Assembly: GCF_028369135.1 (NCBI RefSeq)
Contig: NZ_JAPWHW010000001.1
Location: 372,001-436,000 of the forward strand
Length of the DNA: 64,000 nucleotides
Reading direction: 5' to 3'
DNA from: Roseovarius sp. ZX-A-9
Lineage (GTDB): Bacteria > Pseudomonadota > Alphaproteobacteria > Rhodobacterales > Rhodobacteraceae
The translations under genes were made by a program, and so were the position numbers. The notes under the pieces are model-generated. The model did no database searches and was not told where the DNA came from. It worked only from the letters and a program-made list of their open reading frames with translations. This document shows positions 1-8,423 of the stretch, piece after piece; the stretch's first letter is position 1, and each line of letters starts with the position of its first letter.

Positions 1-619
1 GCAGCGTCTTTTTGGTGGCGATCAGCTGGTCGCGCACTTCGGCCAGTTCGGCGTCATCGGTGGTGTTGACCGAATAGCCCTTGGCCAGCATCGCGGCCCC
101 CAGCAGCCAGCGGTCGGTGGCCAGCATGGTCGTCTTGCCCGCCAGATCCTCGGATGGTTGCAGCAGATCCATCCAGCTGTCCGGCGTGCCTTCTACCAGG
201 TCCGAGCGATAGCAGAGCCCGGTCGTGCCCCAGGCATAAGGCACCGAAAACACGTTGCCCTCGTCATGCTTGAGCTGGGTGGCTTCGGTATAGAGGTTGC
301 TCAGGTTGGGGATCTTGTCGTGATCCAGCTCTTCCGCCAGGCCCAGATTGTGCAGAACCTCGGCAAAGGGCGAGGAGACAAAGACAACATCATAGCCCTT
401 GCCCTTGGAGGCAATCAGCTTGCCCATGATCTCTTCGTTGGTCCCGTGCAGGACCAGTTCGGCCTCGTTGCCGGACGCCTCGCTAAAGGCGCTGATCGCA
501 TCGGGAGCCATGTAACCGTCCCAGTTGGACACGACCAGCTTGTCCGCTGACGCCATGCCGGCGCCCAATGCCAGGCTCGCGCCGATGGCGGCACCGCATA
601 TCTTGAATTGCATCGTCAT
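1..619 (-). CDS. Periplasmic substrate-binding protein of a polyamine-type ABC transporter (3' part cut by window edge)
   Basis: Only the first 206 residues are in the window. The start at 619 follows GGAGGAG four bases upstream; a second ATG lies two codons in, at 613. Residues 1 to about 25 form a signal peptide ending in ASA. The mature protein opens with KLVVSNWDGYMAPD, the pattern of PotD/PotF-like spermidine/putrescine binding proteins, and later segments (YDVVFVSSPFAEVL, VPYAWGTTGLCYR) fit the same fold. From the family I infer periplasmic capture of a polyamine or similar cation for an ABC importer. The partner permease and ATPase genes would lie beyond the left edge. The gene is divergent from the regulator at 813, which may control it. 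Confidence 0.8.
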   Translation of the reverse strand, partial: MTMQFKICGAAIGASLALGAGMASADKLVVSNWDGYMAPDAISAFSEASGNEAELVLHGTNEEIMGKLIASKGKGYDVVFVSSPFAEVLHNLGLAEELDHDKIPNLSNLYTEATQLKHDEGNVFSVPYAWGTTGLCYRSDLVEGTPDSWMDLLQPSEDLAGKTTMLATDRWLLGAAMLAKGYSVNTTDDAELAEVRDQLIATKKTL

Positions 620-812
620 TTCACTCCTCCACTTTCGTTGCCACTTCCCGCCGCCCTTGGTGGCTGCGCGTGGCGTTTGTTGAACGCACTCATTGATGGT
701 CAGCCTCGGTTATAGTATTAACTTTGCGAAAAGTACGTCAAACTGTATTAGGTGTTCTTTTTGCCACCCGCCTGAGATTTCAAGGCTCGACAACAGACCA
801 GGACTGCGCCAG

Positions 813-1745
813 ATGCCCGAAATCCGCAGAAACATTCGCCAGAACCACCTGACGCTCGCGCAGCGGATCCTGAGTGTTGCCCTTGATCGCGGGATGCGGC
901 GTGGCGACCACCTGCCCGAGCAGGTTTTCTCAGACGCCTGCGGTGTATCGCGCACCCCAATACGATCAGCATTCAAGCTATTGGAAGAACGTAATATTTT
1001 GGAATGGCGCGCCGAAGAGGGTTATTTCCTGGCACTCGGGTCCGCTGAAGAATTGAGCGCAACCATTCGAGACCTTGCAGAATCCGAACATTCCATCGCC
1101 CATCAGATCCTGTCTGATCGGGCCGAGCGACGGCTTGGCGAGGTACAATCGGTCAGCGCCCTGTCCCGGCGGTATAAAGCACCGCGAGCGGCTGTACTAA
1201 ATGCGCTAAAAGTACTATCAAAGGATGGTTTGGTCCGGCAACTTCCGGGCCGGGCATGGGCCTTTCAACCGCTGATCGACTCGCCCGATGCCGCCGAGGA
1301 CAGCTTCGATTTCCGCATTCTCATGGAGCGACAAGCGATCCTGGCACCCGATTTCGCGCTGGATACCCAGCGCGCGGGGCTGATGCGAGAGCAGATGGCC
1401 CGATTTGTCAGCGCCGAAGAAGGCAGCGTCACGGCAGCCGGTTTCCGACAGATCGACATCGCCTTTCACACGCTGATCGCCGAATGTTCGGGCAATCGGT
1501 TTCTGCGCGGCAGCCTGATCGCGCATCACCGTCTGCGGCAAGCCTCGCAAAAGATCGCACCCAGCCCCGAATTTCGCCTGCGGCAGGCGATGGAAGAGCA
1601 TCTTGAAATCCTCGACAGCCTGGAGCACAGCCAGTTTCAACTGGCCGCCGACCAGATCGTCGTGCATCTGCGGCGCTCACGCATCCGCAAGCCGCAAGCT
1701 GCGAATCGTGGCATTCCCCCGCTGGCGAAAGGACCGCGCGCATGA
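813..1745 (+). CDS. GntR/FCD-like regulator with two tandem winged helices
   Basis: 310 residues from the ATG at 813. An upstream in-frame ATG at 693 would add 40 residues of low-complexity, Cys-containing sequence that match nothing. Residues about 10-75 form a GntR-type winged helix (DACGVSRTPIRSAFKLLEE). Residues about 95-150 form a second helix-turn-helix of the same style (ALSRRYKAPRAAVLNALKVL, wing ending in W). The rest is an alpha-helical FCD-like ligand domain with His-containing helices (IDIAFHTLIAECSGNRFLR). Most GntR proteins have one winged helix, so the doubled arrangement is unusual. The stop overlaps the start of the glycosyltransferase gene by four bases, so the two are translationally coupled. 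Ligand and operator are unknown; regulation of the divergent binding-protein gene is an inference. Confidence 0.75.
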   Translation: MPEIRRNIRQNHLTLAQRILSVALDRGMRRGDHLPEQVFSDACGVSRTPIRSAFKLLEERNILEWRAEEGYFLALGSAEELSATIRDLAESEHSIAHQILSDRAERRLGEVQSVSALSRRYKAPRAAVLNALKVLSKDGLVRQLPGRAWAFQPLIDSPDAAEDSFDFRILMERQAILAPDFALDTQRAGLMREQMARFVSAEEGSVTAAGFRQIDIAFHTLIAECSGNRFLRGSLIAHHRLRQASQKIAPSPEFRLRQAMEEHLEILDSLEHSQFQLAADQIVVHLRRSRIRKPQAANRGIPPLAKGPRA

Positions 1746-3058
1746 CCCGACCTCTCGAGATCGCCTTCTTTCCCGAGGCCAGCTTTGGCGCCGCGCTGAA
1801 TTGTGTCGGCATCGCCCAGGAATTGCAGCGGCAAGGCGCCGTTCCGGTCTTTATCTGCCATCCGGGCTTTACCGGCGTCTTCGCCGAATACGGGTTCAAG
1901 GAATACCACCTGCCCGAAACTGCCGCCAGCAGTGCCGCCGCCATCGCGGATTACTGGCAGGAATTCACCAACACCCATGTGCCGCATTTCAACCTCGATC
2001 CGCTGGCGCAATTACCGACCTATGTCGCACCCACATGGAAGGCGATCGTCGAAACCGCGATGACGGTCGAGGACGATCTGGCGCGGCTTCTGGGCCAGAT
2101 CCGCCCCGATGCCATCGTGCTGGACAACGTGATCATGTTTCCCGCCATCGCGCGCGCCGGATGCCCCTGGATCCGGATCGTGTCCTGCGCCGAGACGGAA
2201 ATACCAGATCCCGCGGTGCCGCCCTATCTGTCGGGGCTGGCACCGGAGGATACGGCGGCAATCGACATTTTCAGCGCCGCCTACCAGGAAGCAACCGGCA
2301 GCGTGCACCGGCGCTACAATCGGTTTCGCAAGAAGCACGGGCTGCCCGCCCTGCCCGCACCGCTCTTTCTAGAGCCCTCGCCGACGCTGAACCTGATGTT
2401 GTCGCCGCGCGTCGTACGCTACGCTCGCGACATACCTCTGCCGCCAGACAGGTTCGTCTTTCTCGAGGGCTGCGTGCGCAAGGAAAGCCAGTTTGAGATG
2501 CCCCGCCTGCCCGTCAGCGACGGGCCGCTGGTCTATGTCAGCTTCGGTTCGCTCGGGGCGGTCGATACGCAACTGATCAAGCGGATGATCGCCGTGTTCG
2601 AAACGATTGAGGCGCGTTTTCTGGTGAATGTCGGCGCCATGATCGAGGCCTATGACCGCATTCCCGACAATGTGCATCTGGGTAGCTGGTTTCCCCAGCC
2701 CTCGGTGATCGGGCAGGCCGCGCTGGTCATCCATCATGGCGGCAACAACAGTTTCTGCGAAGCGCTCTATCACGGCGTTCCGTCGCTGGTGATGCCCTAT
2801 TGCTGGGACGGGCATGACAACGCGCAGCGCGCCCAAGCCACCCAGGTTGGCCGCCGCATCGACCGCGCCCGCTGGGACGCGGAATCGCTGCGTGACGAGA
2901 TCAACGCGCTTTTGCAGGATGACACGATGCGCAGCAAGCTGGCGGTCGTCTCGGACCGGATGCAGCGCAATCCCGGTACCAAGCGCGCCGCTGCCGAGAT
3001 CCTCGGCGCGCTGACGTCCGAACCCGCGCCCCACCCGGCAGGCGCAGCCCCCGATTGA
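1742..3058 (+). CDS. GT1-family glycosyltransferase (UGT/MGT type)
   Basis: 438 residues with the two-lobed GT-B layout. The N-terminal acceptor lobe starts with EIAFFPEASFGAALNCVG. The C-terminal donor lobe carries VYVSFGSLGAVD near residue 265 and HHGGNNSFCEALYHGVP near residue 331, followed by QRAQATQVGRRI. The HHGG..E..YHGVP block is the nucleotide-sugar-binding signature of bacterial macrolide/zeaxanthin-type transferases (COG1819). No membrane segments are seen, so it should be cytosolic. It overlaps the preceding regulator gene by ATGA. Donor and acceptor cannot be read from the sequence. The coupling to a GntR regulator suggests an inducible role, perhaps glycosylating or detoxifying a small molecule, but this is inference. 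Confidence 0.8.
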   Translation: MTRPLEIAFFPEASFGAALNCVGIAQELQRQGAVPVFICHPGFTGVFAEYGFKEYHLPETAASSAAAIADYWQEFTNTHVPHFNLDPLAQLPTYVAPTWKAIVETAMTVEDDLARLLGQIRPDAIVLDNVIMFPAIARAGCPWIRIVSCAETEIPDPAVPPYLSGLAPEDTAAIDIFSAAYQEATGSVHRRYNRFRKKHGLPALPAPLFLEPSPTLNLMLSPRVVRYARDIPLPPDRFVFLEGCVRKESQFEMPRLPVSDGPLVYVSFGSLGAVDTQLIKRMIAVFETIEARFLVNVGAMIEAYDRIPDNVHLGSWFPQPSVIGQAALVIHHGGNNSFCEALYHGVPSLVMPYCWDGHDNAQRAQATQVGRRIDRARWDAESLRDEINALLQDDTMRSKLAVVSDRMQRNPGTKRAAAEILGALTSEPAPHPAGAAPD

Positions 3059-3074
3059 TCCCCGCTCGACCCAG

Positions 3075-3374
3075 CTTGGCCAGATGACAAAGGCTGGCAG
3101 GATCAGGTGCAGCGTCTGGTCGCCAAGATCACCCGGCGCAAACCAACGCAAGGATAAAACCGATACGCTCGCTGAAGATCATCGTCACAGGCCGGTCCGA
3201 AAACACGTCGCCCCCCAGATCGCCGGTCAGCGCATTGCCGGAATAGATCAGGAATTGCTGCCAGATCGGCACGTCCAGATGCATCTTGGCGGCAAAGCGC
3301 GCAATCGTCTCTGGCGTGGCACGCGGCCCCAACGCGATGGTCTCGGTGATGGCAAATACGATCAGAAAATACCT
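3075..3374 (-). pseudogene. Decayed DppB/OppB-type ABC permease remnant
   Basis: Reading leftwards from about 3374, one frame gives FLIVFAITETIALGPRATPE, followed by LDVPIWQQFLIYSGNALTGDLGG, DRPV and SERIGF. This is the N-terminal part of peptide ABC permeases (GPRATPE, a QY-like element, GDLG, PV). The frame stops at 3129. A shifted frame overlapping it reads PGDLGDQTLHLILPAFV, resembling the HLILPAL segment that lies much later in intact DppB. The central membrane segments are therefore missing and the ends are fused out of frame. No start codon sits in the right place. I see a deletion remnant, not a working gene; dipeptide transport genes must once have stood here. Confidence 0.5.
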
Positions 3375-3451
3375 GCATACTCCCGCTTGCCGTGTGCGCC
3401 AGTTGCTGCATAAAGTGACGCCACAATCCCCCCGCCTCAAGGATTCCTGCC

Positions 3452-4693
3452 ATGCCATCTCGCAACATCATCGTCGTCGGCGCGGGTATCTGCGGGTTGT
3501 CCACGGCCATCTGGCTGCGCCGCGCGGGCCACACCGTGACGCTGATCGACCGCGATCATCCCGGCGCCGGCGCGTCCTTTGGCAATGCCGGGCTGCTGGC
3601 AGAATGGGCCGTGGTGCCGATGAACACGCCCGGCATCATGCGCGACGGGGCGAAATATCTGGCATCGCGTGACGGCCCGTTGTTCATGCAATGGGCCTAC
3701 CTGCCGCGCCTGATCCCCTGGCTGGCAAAATTCGTGGCGAACGCCACCGATCCCCGCACCCGCGCCACCTCGGCCAGCCTTGTGCAACTGCTGCATGACA
3801 GCGTCGACCAGCACCGCGCCTTGACCAAGGGCACCCGCGCCGAAAAATGGATCGCCTCCAGCGATTTCGGTTATGCCTACCGCGACCGCGCCGCCTATGA
3901 GGCGGACGCATATGGTTGGGAGCTCAAACGCGCGGCGGGCTACATACCCGAACTGATCGAAGGCAACGCCGTGCAAGAGGCCGAACCGATGCTGGCCCGC
4001 TCACATAGCTGCCTCGCAATGCTGCGCGGGCACGGCCATATCCTCAATCCTGGGGCCTACATGACCGATCTGTGCAGCGTGCTGCAGGATGAGGGCGGCA
4101 GCTATCTTCGGGCCGAAATGCGCGATGTGACCCTGACAGACGGGCGCATTACCGAAGTGATCACCAACCAGGGTACCCTGCCCTGCGATGCGGCGGTTCT
4201 GGCGGCGGGCATATGGTCAAAACCGCTGATGGCCAAACTAGGCGTCAAGGTACACTTGGAGGCCGAACGTGGCTATCATCTGCACTTCAACGCCCCCAAT
4301 GCCAAGGTGCGCGTGCCGTTGATGATCCAGTCGGGAAAATTCGCTGTAAACCCGATGGAACACGGGCTGCGTTGCGCCGGGCTGGTCGAGCTAGGCAGCA
4401 GCACCGCCCCCCCATCGCGCGCACCGTTTGACCAGTTGCGCCGCAAGGTGGCCGGGGTCTTTCCCGACCTGACCTATGACAGCGTCGAGGAATGGATGGG
4501 GTTCCGCCCCTCCACCCCCGACAGCCTGCCGCTGATCGGTGAAATAGGCGGCAGCGGTGTCTTTGCCGCGTTCGGGCATCAACACGTCGGCCTGACCGGC
4601 GGGCCAAAGACCGGGCGCTGGGTGGCCGATATGGTCAGCGGGCGGCGTATCAACGCCGACCTCGCCGCCTTCGATGCGAATCGTTTCGGCTAA
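3452..4693 (+). CDS. DadA-like FAD-dependent D-amino-acid dehydrogenase/oxidase
   Basis: 413 residues, the usual length for the DadA/DAO family. The dinucleotide-binding loop GAGICGLS is at residues 8-15, followed by the acidic end of beta-2 in TLIDRDHPGAGASFGNAG, a DadA hallmark. The C-terminal FAD site is recognisable as GFRPSTPDSLPLIGE and FGHQHVGLTGGPKTG. These enzymes oxidise D-amino acids, or other secondary amines, to keto acids and pass electrons to quinone or oxygen. No signal peptide is seen. The gene stands alone, after a decayed peptide permease and before a convergent FMN reductase. Substrate choice is not visible. Confidence 0.8.
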   Translation: MPSRNIIVVGAGICGLSTAIWLRRAGHTVTLIDRDHPGAGASFGNAGLLAEWAVVPMNTPGIMRDGAKYLASRDGPLFMQWAYLPRLIPWLAKFVANATDPRTRATSASLVQLLHDSVDQHRALTKGTRAEKWIASSDFGYAYRDRAAYEADAYGWELKRAAGYIPELIEGNAVQEAEPMLARSHSCLAMLRGHGHILNPGAYMTDLCSVLQDEGGSYLRAEMRDVTLTDGRITEVITNQGTLPCDAAVLAAGIWSKPLMAKLGVKVHLEAERGYHLHFNAPNAKVRVPLMIQSGKFAVNPMEHGLRCAGLVELGSSTAPPSRAPFDQLRRKVAGVFPDLTYDSVEEWMGFRPSTPDSLPLIGEIGGSGVFAAFGHQHVGLTGGPKTGRWVADMVSGRRINADLAAFDANRFG

Positions 4694-4747
4694 GGGGCGC
4701 AGGCCCCGATCCGACTCAATTCGCGGGCTTGCAAATTCTCTTGCGCG

Positions 4748-5284
4748 TTACCCGAGCATGCCGCGCAGCCGCGCCATCCGGTCAGCGATCTGCCGCTTGA
4801 GGAAATCGTTTGTCAGCCGCCCGTCCTCGTCGAATTCCTTCTGCGCCTGCGCCACAAGGATCAACGGCCCGTGCACCACATTCACCTGCAACTGGTGCAG
4901 ATTGCTCAGCGTCATGAAATGCGCGGTTTCGCCACCCGTGCGCCCTCCGGCTGCGGACATCACCACCGCGATCTTGTCCTTCAGCACCGATTCCTTCGCG
5001 CGGCTCAGCCAATCGGTCGCGTTCTTCAGAACGCCCGAGATCCCCTTGTTGTATTCCGGCGCACCGATCAGCAGCGCATCGGCACCACGCACCTGCTCCA
5101 TCAATGTCGTGACCTTGGCGGGAATGCCCTCAGCCTCCACATCGCCATTGTAAAGCGGCAGGTCCAGATCGGCCTCGATCACCTCCGCCTCCCCAAAGGC
5201 GGCAGCGGCCTCGCGCAGCAGCATCTTGTTATAGGACGCCGCACGCAGCGAACCGGACATGAGCAGCAAGGTGGGTTTGGCCAT
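4748..5284 (-). CDS. NADPH-dependent FMN reductase (flavodoxin fold)
   Basis: 178 residues from the ATG at 5284, preceded by AAAGG seven bases upstream; an ATG five codons earlier lacks a ribosome site. The phosphate-binding loop of the flavodoxin fold is SGSLRAASYNK at residues 6-16. The second conserved block APEYNKGISGVLKNATDW lies near residues 75-92, and SAAGGRTGG follows. This is the NADPH-dependent FMN/azo/chromate reductase family (COG0431), which transfers two electrons to flavin, quinones or xenobiotics in the cytosol. It follows the lysR-type gene on the same strand, but a terminator separates them. Confidence 0.85.
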   Translation of the reverse strand: MAKPTLLLMSGSLRAASYNKMLLREAAAAFGEAEVIEADLDLPLYNGDVEAEGIPAKVTTLMEQVRGADALLIGAPEYNKGISGVLKNATDWLSRAKESVLKDKIAVVMSAAGGRTGGETAHFMTLSNLHQLQVNVVHGPLILVAQAQKEFDEDGRLTNDFLKRQIADRMARLRGMLG

Positions 5285-5399
5285 GGAATTACCTTTCAAG
5301 ATTGCTTGTTTTCAGTGCGACCACATCTGGCGACAGAGCGGCAAGATGACAATCTGATCTTACGCACACCCCTTGTGCACCCACCAATAGACGCGCCAC

Positions 5400-5439
5400 A
5401 AAAAGAAAACCCCGGTTGCAGGCTATGCGGACCGGGGTT
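5400..5439 (-). terminator. Intrinsic terminator after the LysR-type gene
   Basis: On the minus strand AACCCCGG and CCGGGGTT (arms 5432-5439 and 5408-5415) form a perfect 8-bp stem with a 16-nt loop. It is followed at once by a T-rich run ending near 5400. It lies 37 nt past the stop of the LysR-type gene, so it should end that transcript and insulate the FMN reductase gene. Confidence 0.75.
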
Positions 5440-5475
5440 CAGTTGGCCCTGTTACGGGCAGGGAGGAAAGTCGTG

Positions 5476-6381
5476 TCACCAGTCGGTGGGGCCCTTGTCG
5501 ACGAAGGCGTGGACCAGAAAATCAATGAATGCGCGCACCTTGGGCTGGGTAAACCGGCCAGGCGGGTAGACTGCGTAGATGCCTTGGGTTTCAACCGGCA
5601 GATCGGGGATCACATCCTCGACCAGCCCCTTTTCCATCGCGTCGGAATAGAGAAAGCTGGGCAGATAGGCGATGCCTAGGCCCGAAATCGCCGCGTTCAG
5701 CAGTGACTGCCCGTCATTGACCGAAAGGCCCCCGGCGGTCCGTACCTGACGCTTTTCGCCCGATGGCGCGGTCAGCTTCCACACCGATCCGCCCGACTGG
5801 CTGGAGTAATGCAGCAGCTTGTGTTCGTTCAGATCGTCGATCTTCTGGGGGCGCCCGAATTTCTGAAGATACCCCGGCGACGCGATCATGCGCTTGGTTG
5901 TCTCGGTCAGCTTGCGGGCGCGCAACGTGCTGTCTTCCAGCTCGCCAATGCGGATCGCCATGTCGAACCCTTCGGAGATCAACTCAACATAGCGGTTGTT
6001 CAGCACCATGTTGACCGTGATATCCGGGAACTCATCAAGGAATTGGCCCAGAACCGGGCTCAGATGATTGACGCCGAAATCGGTCGCCACCGAAATGCGC
6101 AACAGTCCCGAAGGATCGCTTTGCATCGAGCTGACCAATGCATCGGCCTCACCAGCGTCATTCAGAACCCGCAAGGCACGATCATAATAGGCCAGGCCAA
6201 TCTCTGTCGGGCTGACGCGCCGCGTCGTGCGGTTCAGCAGGCGAGCGCCCAGGCGCGCCTCCAGCGATGAAACGTGCTTGGAAACGGCGGATTTCGAAAT
6301 CCCCATCTTGCGCGCGGCATCTGTAAACCCACCCTGATCCACCACGGTGGCGAAGGCTTCCATTTCGGTCAGGCGATCCAT
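5476..6381 (-). CDS. LysR-family transcriptional regulator
   Basis: 301 residues from the ATG at 6381, with AAAGGG eight bases upstream; a GTG two codons earlier is a possible alternative. Residues 1-60 are the LysR helix-turn-helix (ATVVDQGGFTDAARKMGISK, then SAVSKHVSSLEARLGARLLN). Residues about 90-295 are the periplasmic-binding-like effector domain (LRISVATDFGVNHLSPVLGQF). The HTH and the short effector domain resemble the CrgA/AaeR-like subgroup. The target genes are not evident, because upstream it faces a 339-nt gap rather than a divergent gene. The 3' end has its own terminator. Confidence 0.88.
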   Translation of the reverse strand: MDRLTEMEAFATVVDQGGFTDAARKMGISKSAVSKHVSSLEARLGARLLNRTTRRVSPTEIGLAYYDRALRVLNDAGEADALVSSMQSDPSGLLRISVATDFGVNHLSPVLGQFLDEFPDITVNMVLNNRYVELISEGFDMAIRIGELEDSTLRARKLTETTKRMIASPGYLQKFGRPQKIDDLNEHKLLHYSSQSGGSVWKLTAPSGEKRQVRTAGGLSVNDGQSLLNAAISGLGIAYLPSFLYSDAMEKGLVEDVIPDLPVETQGIYAVYPPGRFTQPKVRAFIDFLVHAFVDKGPTDW

Positions 6382-6720
6382 CAACACATCCCTTTAATCA
6401 ATCTCGTTGGCAGTAGGATATGACGCGACAATCAGGCGCAACTTGGGCAGGTAGCGGACAATATAGGGGTTTTGTCTTGGATCGTTCGTGCAAGCGAAAC
6501 AGGGAAACAGCGGTTTCCGGCAGGCCATTTGGGCGTGCAGGCGCGGGCTTGGCGCATGTTACGCGTCTGGCTCAGGCCCCTTTTTCAAGGCCATGGCACG
6601 TCTCGAAGGCCGGGATGCAGCATGGTCCCCGACCCGTGACATCCCGGCCCAGCGCGGCAAAGACGCCGATAAGTCCCTCGAATGCAGGACAATTGTTCAG
6701 AAACGTTCAGACCGCCCGGA
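6382..6720. other. Gene-poor stretch between a LysR-type gene and xseA
   Basis: 339 nt without a credible gene. The left part must hold the promoter of the LysR-type gene (minus strand), including an AT-richer patch around 6455-6480. The right part lies downstream of the xseA stop and holds a long inverted repeat at 6608-6649. Open frames here lack ribosome sites and similarity to known domains. Confidence 0.6.
6608..6649. repeat. Inverted repeat downstream of xseA
   Basis: GGCCGGGATG (6608-6617) and CATCCCGGCC (6640-6649) are perfect 10-bp arms. The 22-nt loop holds a smaller GGTC/GACC stem. There is no T-run on either side, so it is not a classical intrinsic terminator. It could protect the xseA mRNA 3' end or be a protein-binding site. 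Confidence 0.6.
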
Positions 6721-8283
6721 TCAGAACAGTTTGCCCTGCTCCGGCTTTTCCGTCGGTGGTGTGGCCTTCTTCGTCGTTTTGGGTCTTGCCGCGCCGGGCC
6801 CCACGTCAAGCCACCCATCGGCAAACTCGATTTCCAGCGCCCCTGCCGTCGCCGCCGCCTCGCGCGTCGTGACCACCTCACCGTCGCCGCGCACCACCGC
6901 ATAGCCCCGGCCCAGCGTCGCCTTGTAGCCCAACGTCTCGCGCAGCCGGTCCAGCGCCGCGATGCTGTCGCGCCAGTCACGGACCTGCCGTGTACCGACA
7001 TCACTCAGCCGGGCGGCCACGCGGCCCAGTTCTTCGTGTTTACGGGTAATCTCGGCCCCCGGCGCAACCCTGACCAGCCGTGCCGCCAGCGTCTCGAGCC
7101 GCCGCCGGTCCGTCTGTGCCGCCCGCCCCAAAGCCGGACCAAGCCGCGCACCCAGCCCCATCAGGCGCCGCGCATCGCCCTGCACCGCCCGGCGCAGCAC
7201 CCCCGGCCGCAGGCTGCCGCTGGTCTCCGACAGCTTGACCCGGCGCGCCTGCACGCCGCGGATCAGCGCGGCGGGCAATCGCTCGCCCCAGATATCCAGC
7301 CGCTGACGCGGGCTCTCCAACAGGCTGTCAGGCCACGGCAAGGCCCGCGACAGATCGCGCAGCCGTTGCCCACGTTGCCCCACCCCGCCGGTCAGCGCCC
7401 GTGTCAGGCGCGCATCCATCCCGTCAAGCCAGGCCATCAGCTCCAGCCGCACCGGCACCGCCAGTTCGGCGGCCGCCGTCGGTGTCGGCGCGCGCTGATC
7501 GGACGCGTAATCAATCAGCGTCGTGTCGGTCTCGTGGCCCACTGCGGAAATCAGCGGAATCTCCGACGCCGCCGCCGCGCGCACCACGATTTCCTCGTTG
7601 AACCCCCACAGATCCTCGATTGATCCACCACCGCGCGCCACGATGATCAGATCGGGCCGGGGCAGCGACCCACCGGGCGTCAGCGCATTGAACCCGCGAA
7701 TCGCATTCGCCACTTCGGCCGCGCAGTTGGCACCCTGCACGGCCACCGGCCAGATCAGCACCTTGCGCGGGAACCGGTCGCGCAGCCGGTGCAGAATATC
7801 GCGAATCACCGCGCCCGAGGGCGAGGTCACGACGCCGATAATCTCGGGCAGGTAGGGCAGCCGCTGCTTGCGCTCGGGCGCAAACAGCCCCTCTGCCGCC
7901 AGTGCCGCCTTGCGTTTCTCCAGCATCGCCATCAGCGCGCCAGCCCCCGCAACGGCGACCTCTTCGACGTTCATGTTATATTTCGATTGCTGGCCGAATG
8001 CGGTCAGCCGTCCGGTGACGACCACCTCCATGCCTTCCTCGGGCACGACAGACAGCTTTGCCACCTGCCCTTTCCACGTGGTACAGGCCAGGACGTTCCG
8101 TTCGTCCTTGACGTCATAGTAGAGATGGCCAGAGCGCGCCTTGAACACGCGGCCCACCTCGCCACGCACGCGCAATCGCCCGAAGGTCCCTTCGAGCGTG
8201 CGCTTCACTTCGCCAGAGATCTCCGAGACAGAGTATTCGGGAATGTTCTGGCCCGGGGTCGGGTCATCTATGAGGTCAGACAT
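6721..8283 (-). CDS. xseA: Exodeoxyribonuclease VII large subunit
   Basis: 520 residues. The N-terminal OB-fold (residues about 20-120) reads YSVSEISGEVKRTLEG and VRVRGEVGR-like strands (LRVRGEVGRVFKARSGHLYYDVKD). The catalytic core follows with VVTSPSGAVIRDILHRL, ARGGGSIEDLWGFNEE and SAVGHETDTTLIDYASD, all family signatures. A long basic helical region and a GRGYAVVRGDG segment end the protein. With XseB it degrades single-stranded DNA into oligonucleotides during mismatch and damage repair. The protein is somewhat longer than the E. coli one (456) because of a C-terminal basic extension (KTTKKATPPTEK). It is divergent from purD. Confidence 0.95.
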   Translation of the reverse strand: MSDLIDDPTPGQNIPEYSVSEISGEVKRTLEGTFGRLRVRGEVGRVFKARSGHLYYDVKDERNVLACTTWKGQVAKLSVVPEEGMEVVVTGRLTAFGQQSKYNMNVEEVAVAGAGALMAMLEKRKAALAAEGLFAPERKQRLPYLPEIIGVVTSPSGAVIRDILHRLRDRFPRKVLIWPVAVQGANCAAEVANAIRGFNALTPGGSLPRPDLIIVARGGGSIEDLWGFNEEIVVRAAAASEIPLISAVGHETDTTLIDYASDQRAPTPTAAAELAVPVRLELMAWLDGMDARLTRALTGGVGQRGQRLRDLSRALPWPDSLLESPRQRLDIWGERLPAALIRGVQARRVKLSETSGSLRPGVLRRAVQGDARRLMGLGARLGPALGRAAQTDRRRLETLAARLVRVAPGAEITRKHEELGRVAARLSDVGTRQVRDWRDSIAALDRLRETLGYKATLGRGYAVVRGDGEVVTTREAAATAGALEIEFADGWLDVGPGAARPKTTKKATPPTEKPEQGKLF

Positions 8284-8423
8284 ATCCCATCAATGCCCCA
8301 AGCCCGCGCGGATGAAAAGGTTGCCCGGCTCAGATCCTGTTCGGACCTTCCCTGCCTTGCCTCACGGGTCAGGTGCGACTAATCAGACCGCAACCCTGAC
8401 ACCAGCCCCAGCGCGGAGTGCAC

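Noticed and set aside
693..812. N-terminal extension of the tandem-HTH regulator from the ATG at 693
   Set aside because: The 40 extra residues are Cys- and Asn-containing with no similarity to GntR proteins, and lie in the AT-rich promoter region of the divergent gene pair.
6420..6904. Plus-strand open frames between the LysR-type gene and xseA
   Set aside because: They lack ribosome sites, run into the antisense of xseA, and encode low-complexity Arg/Pro-rich sequence.
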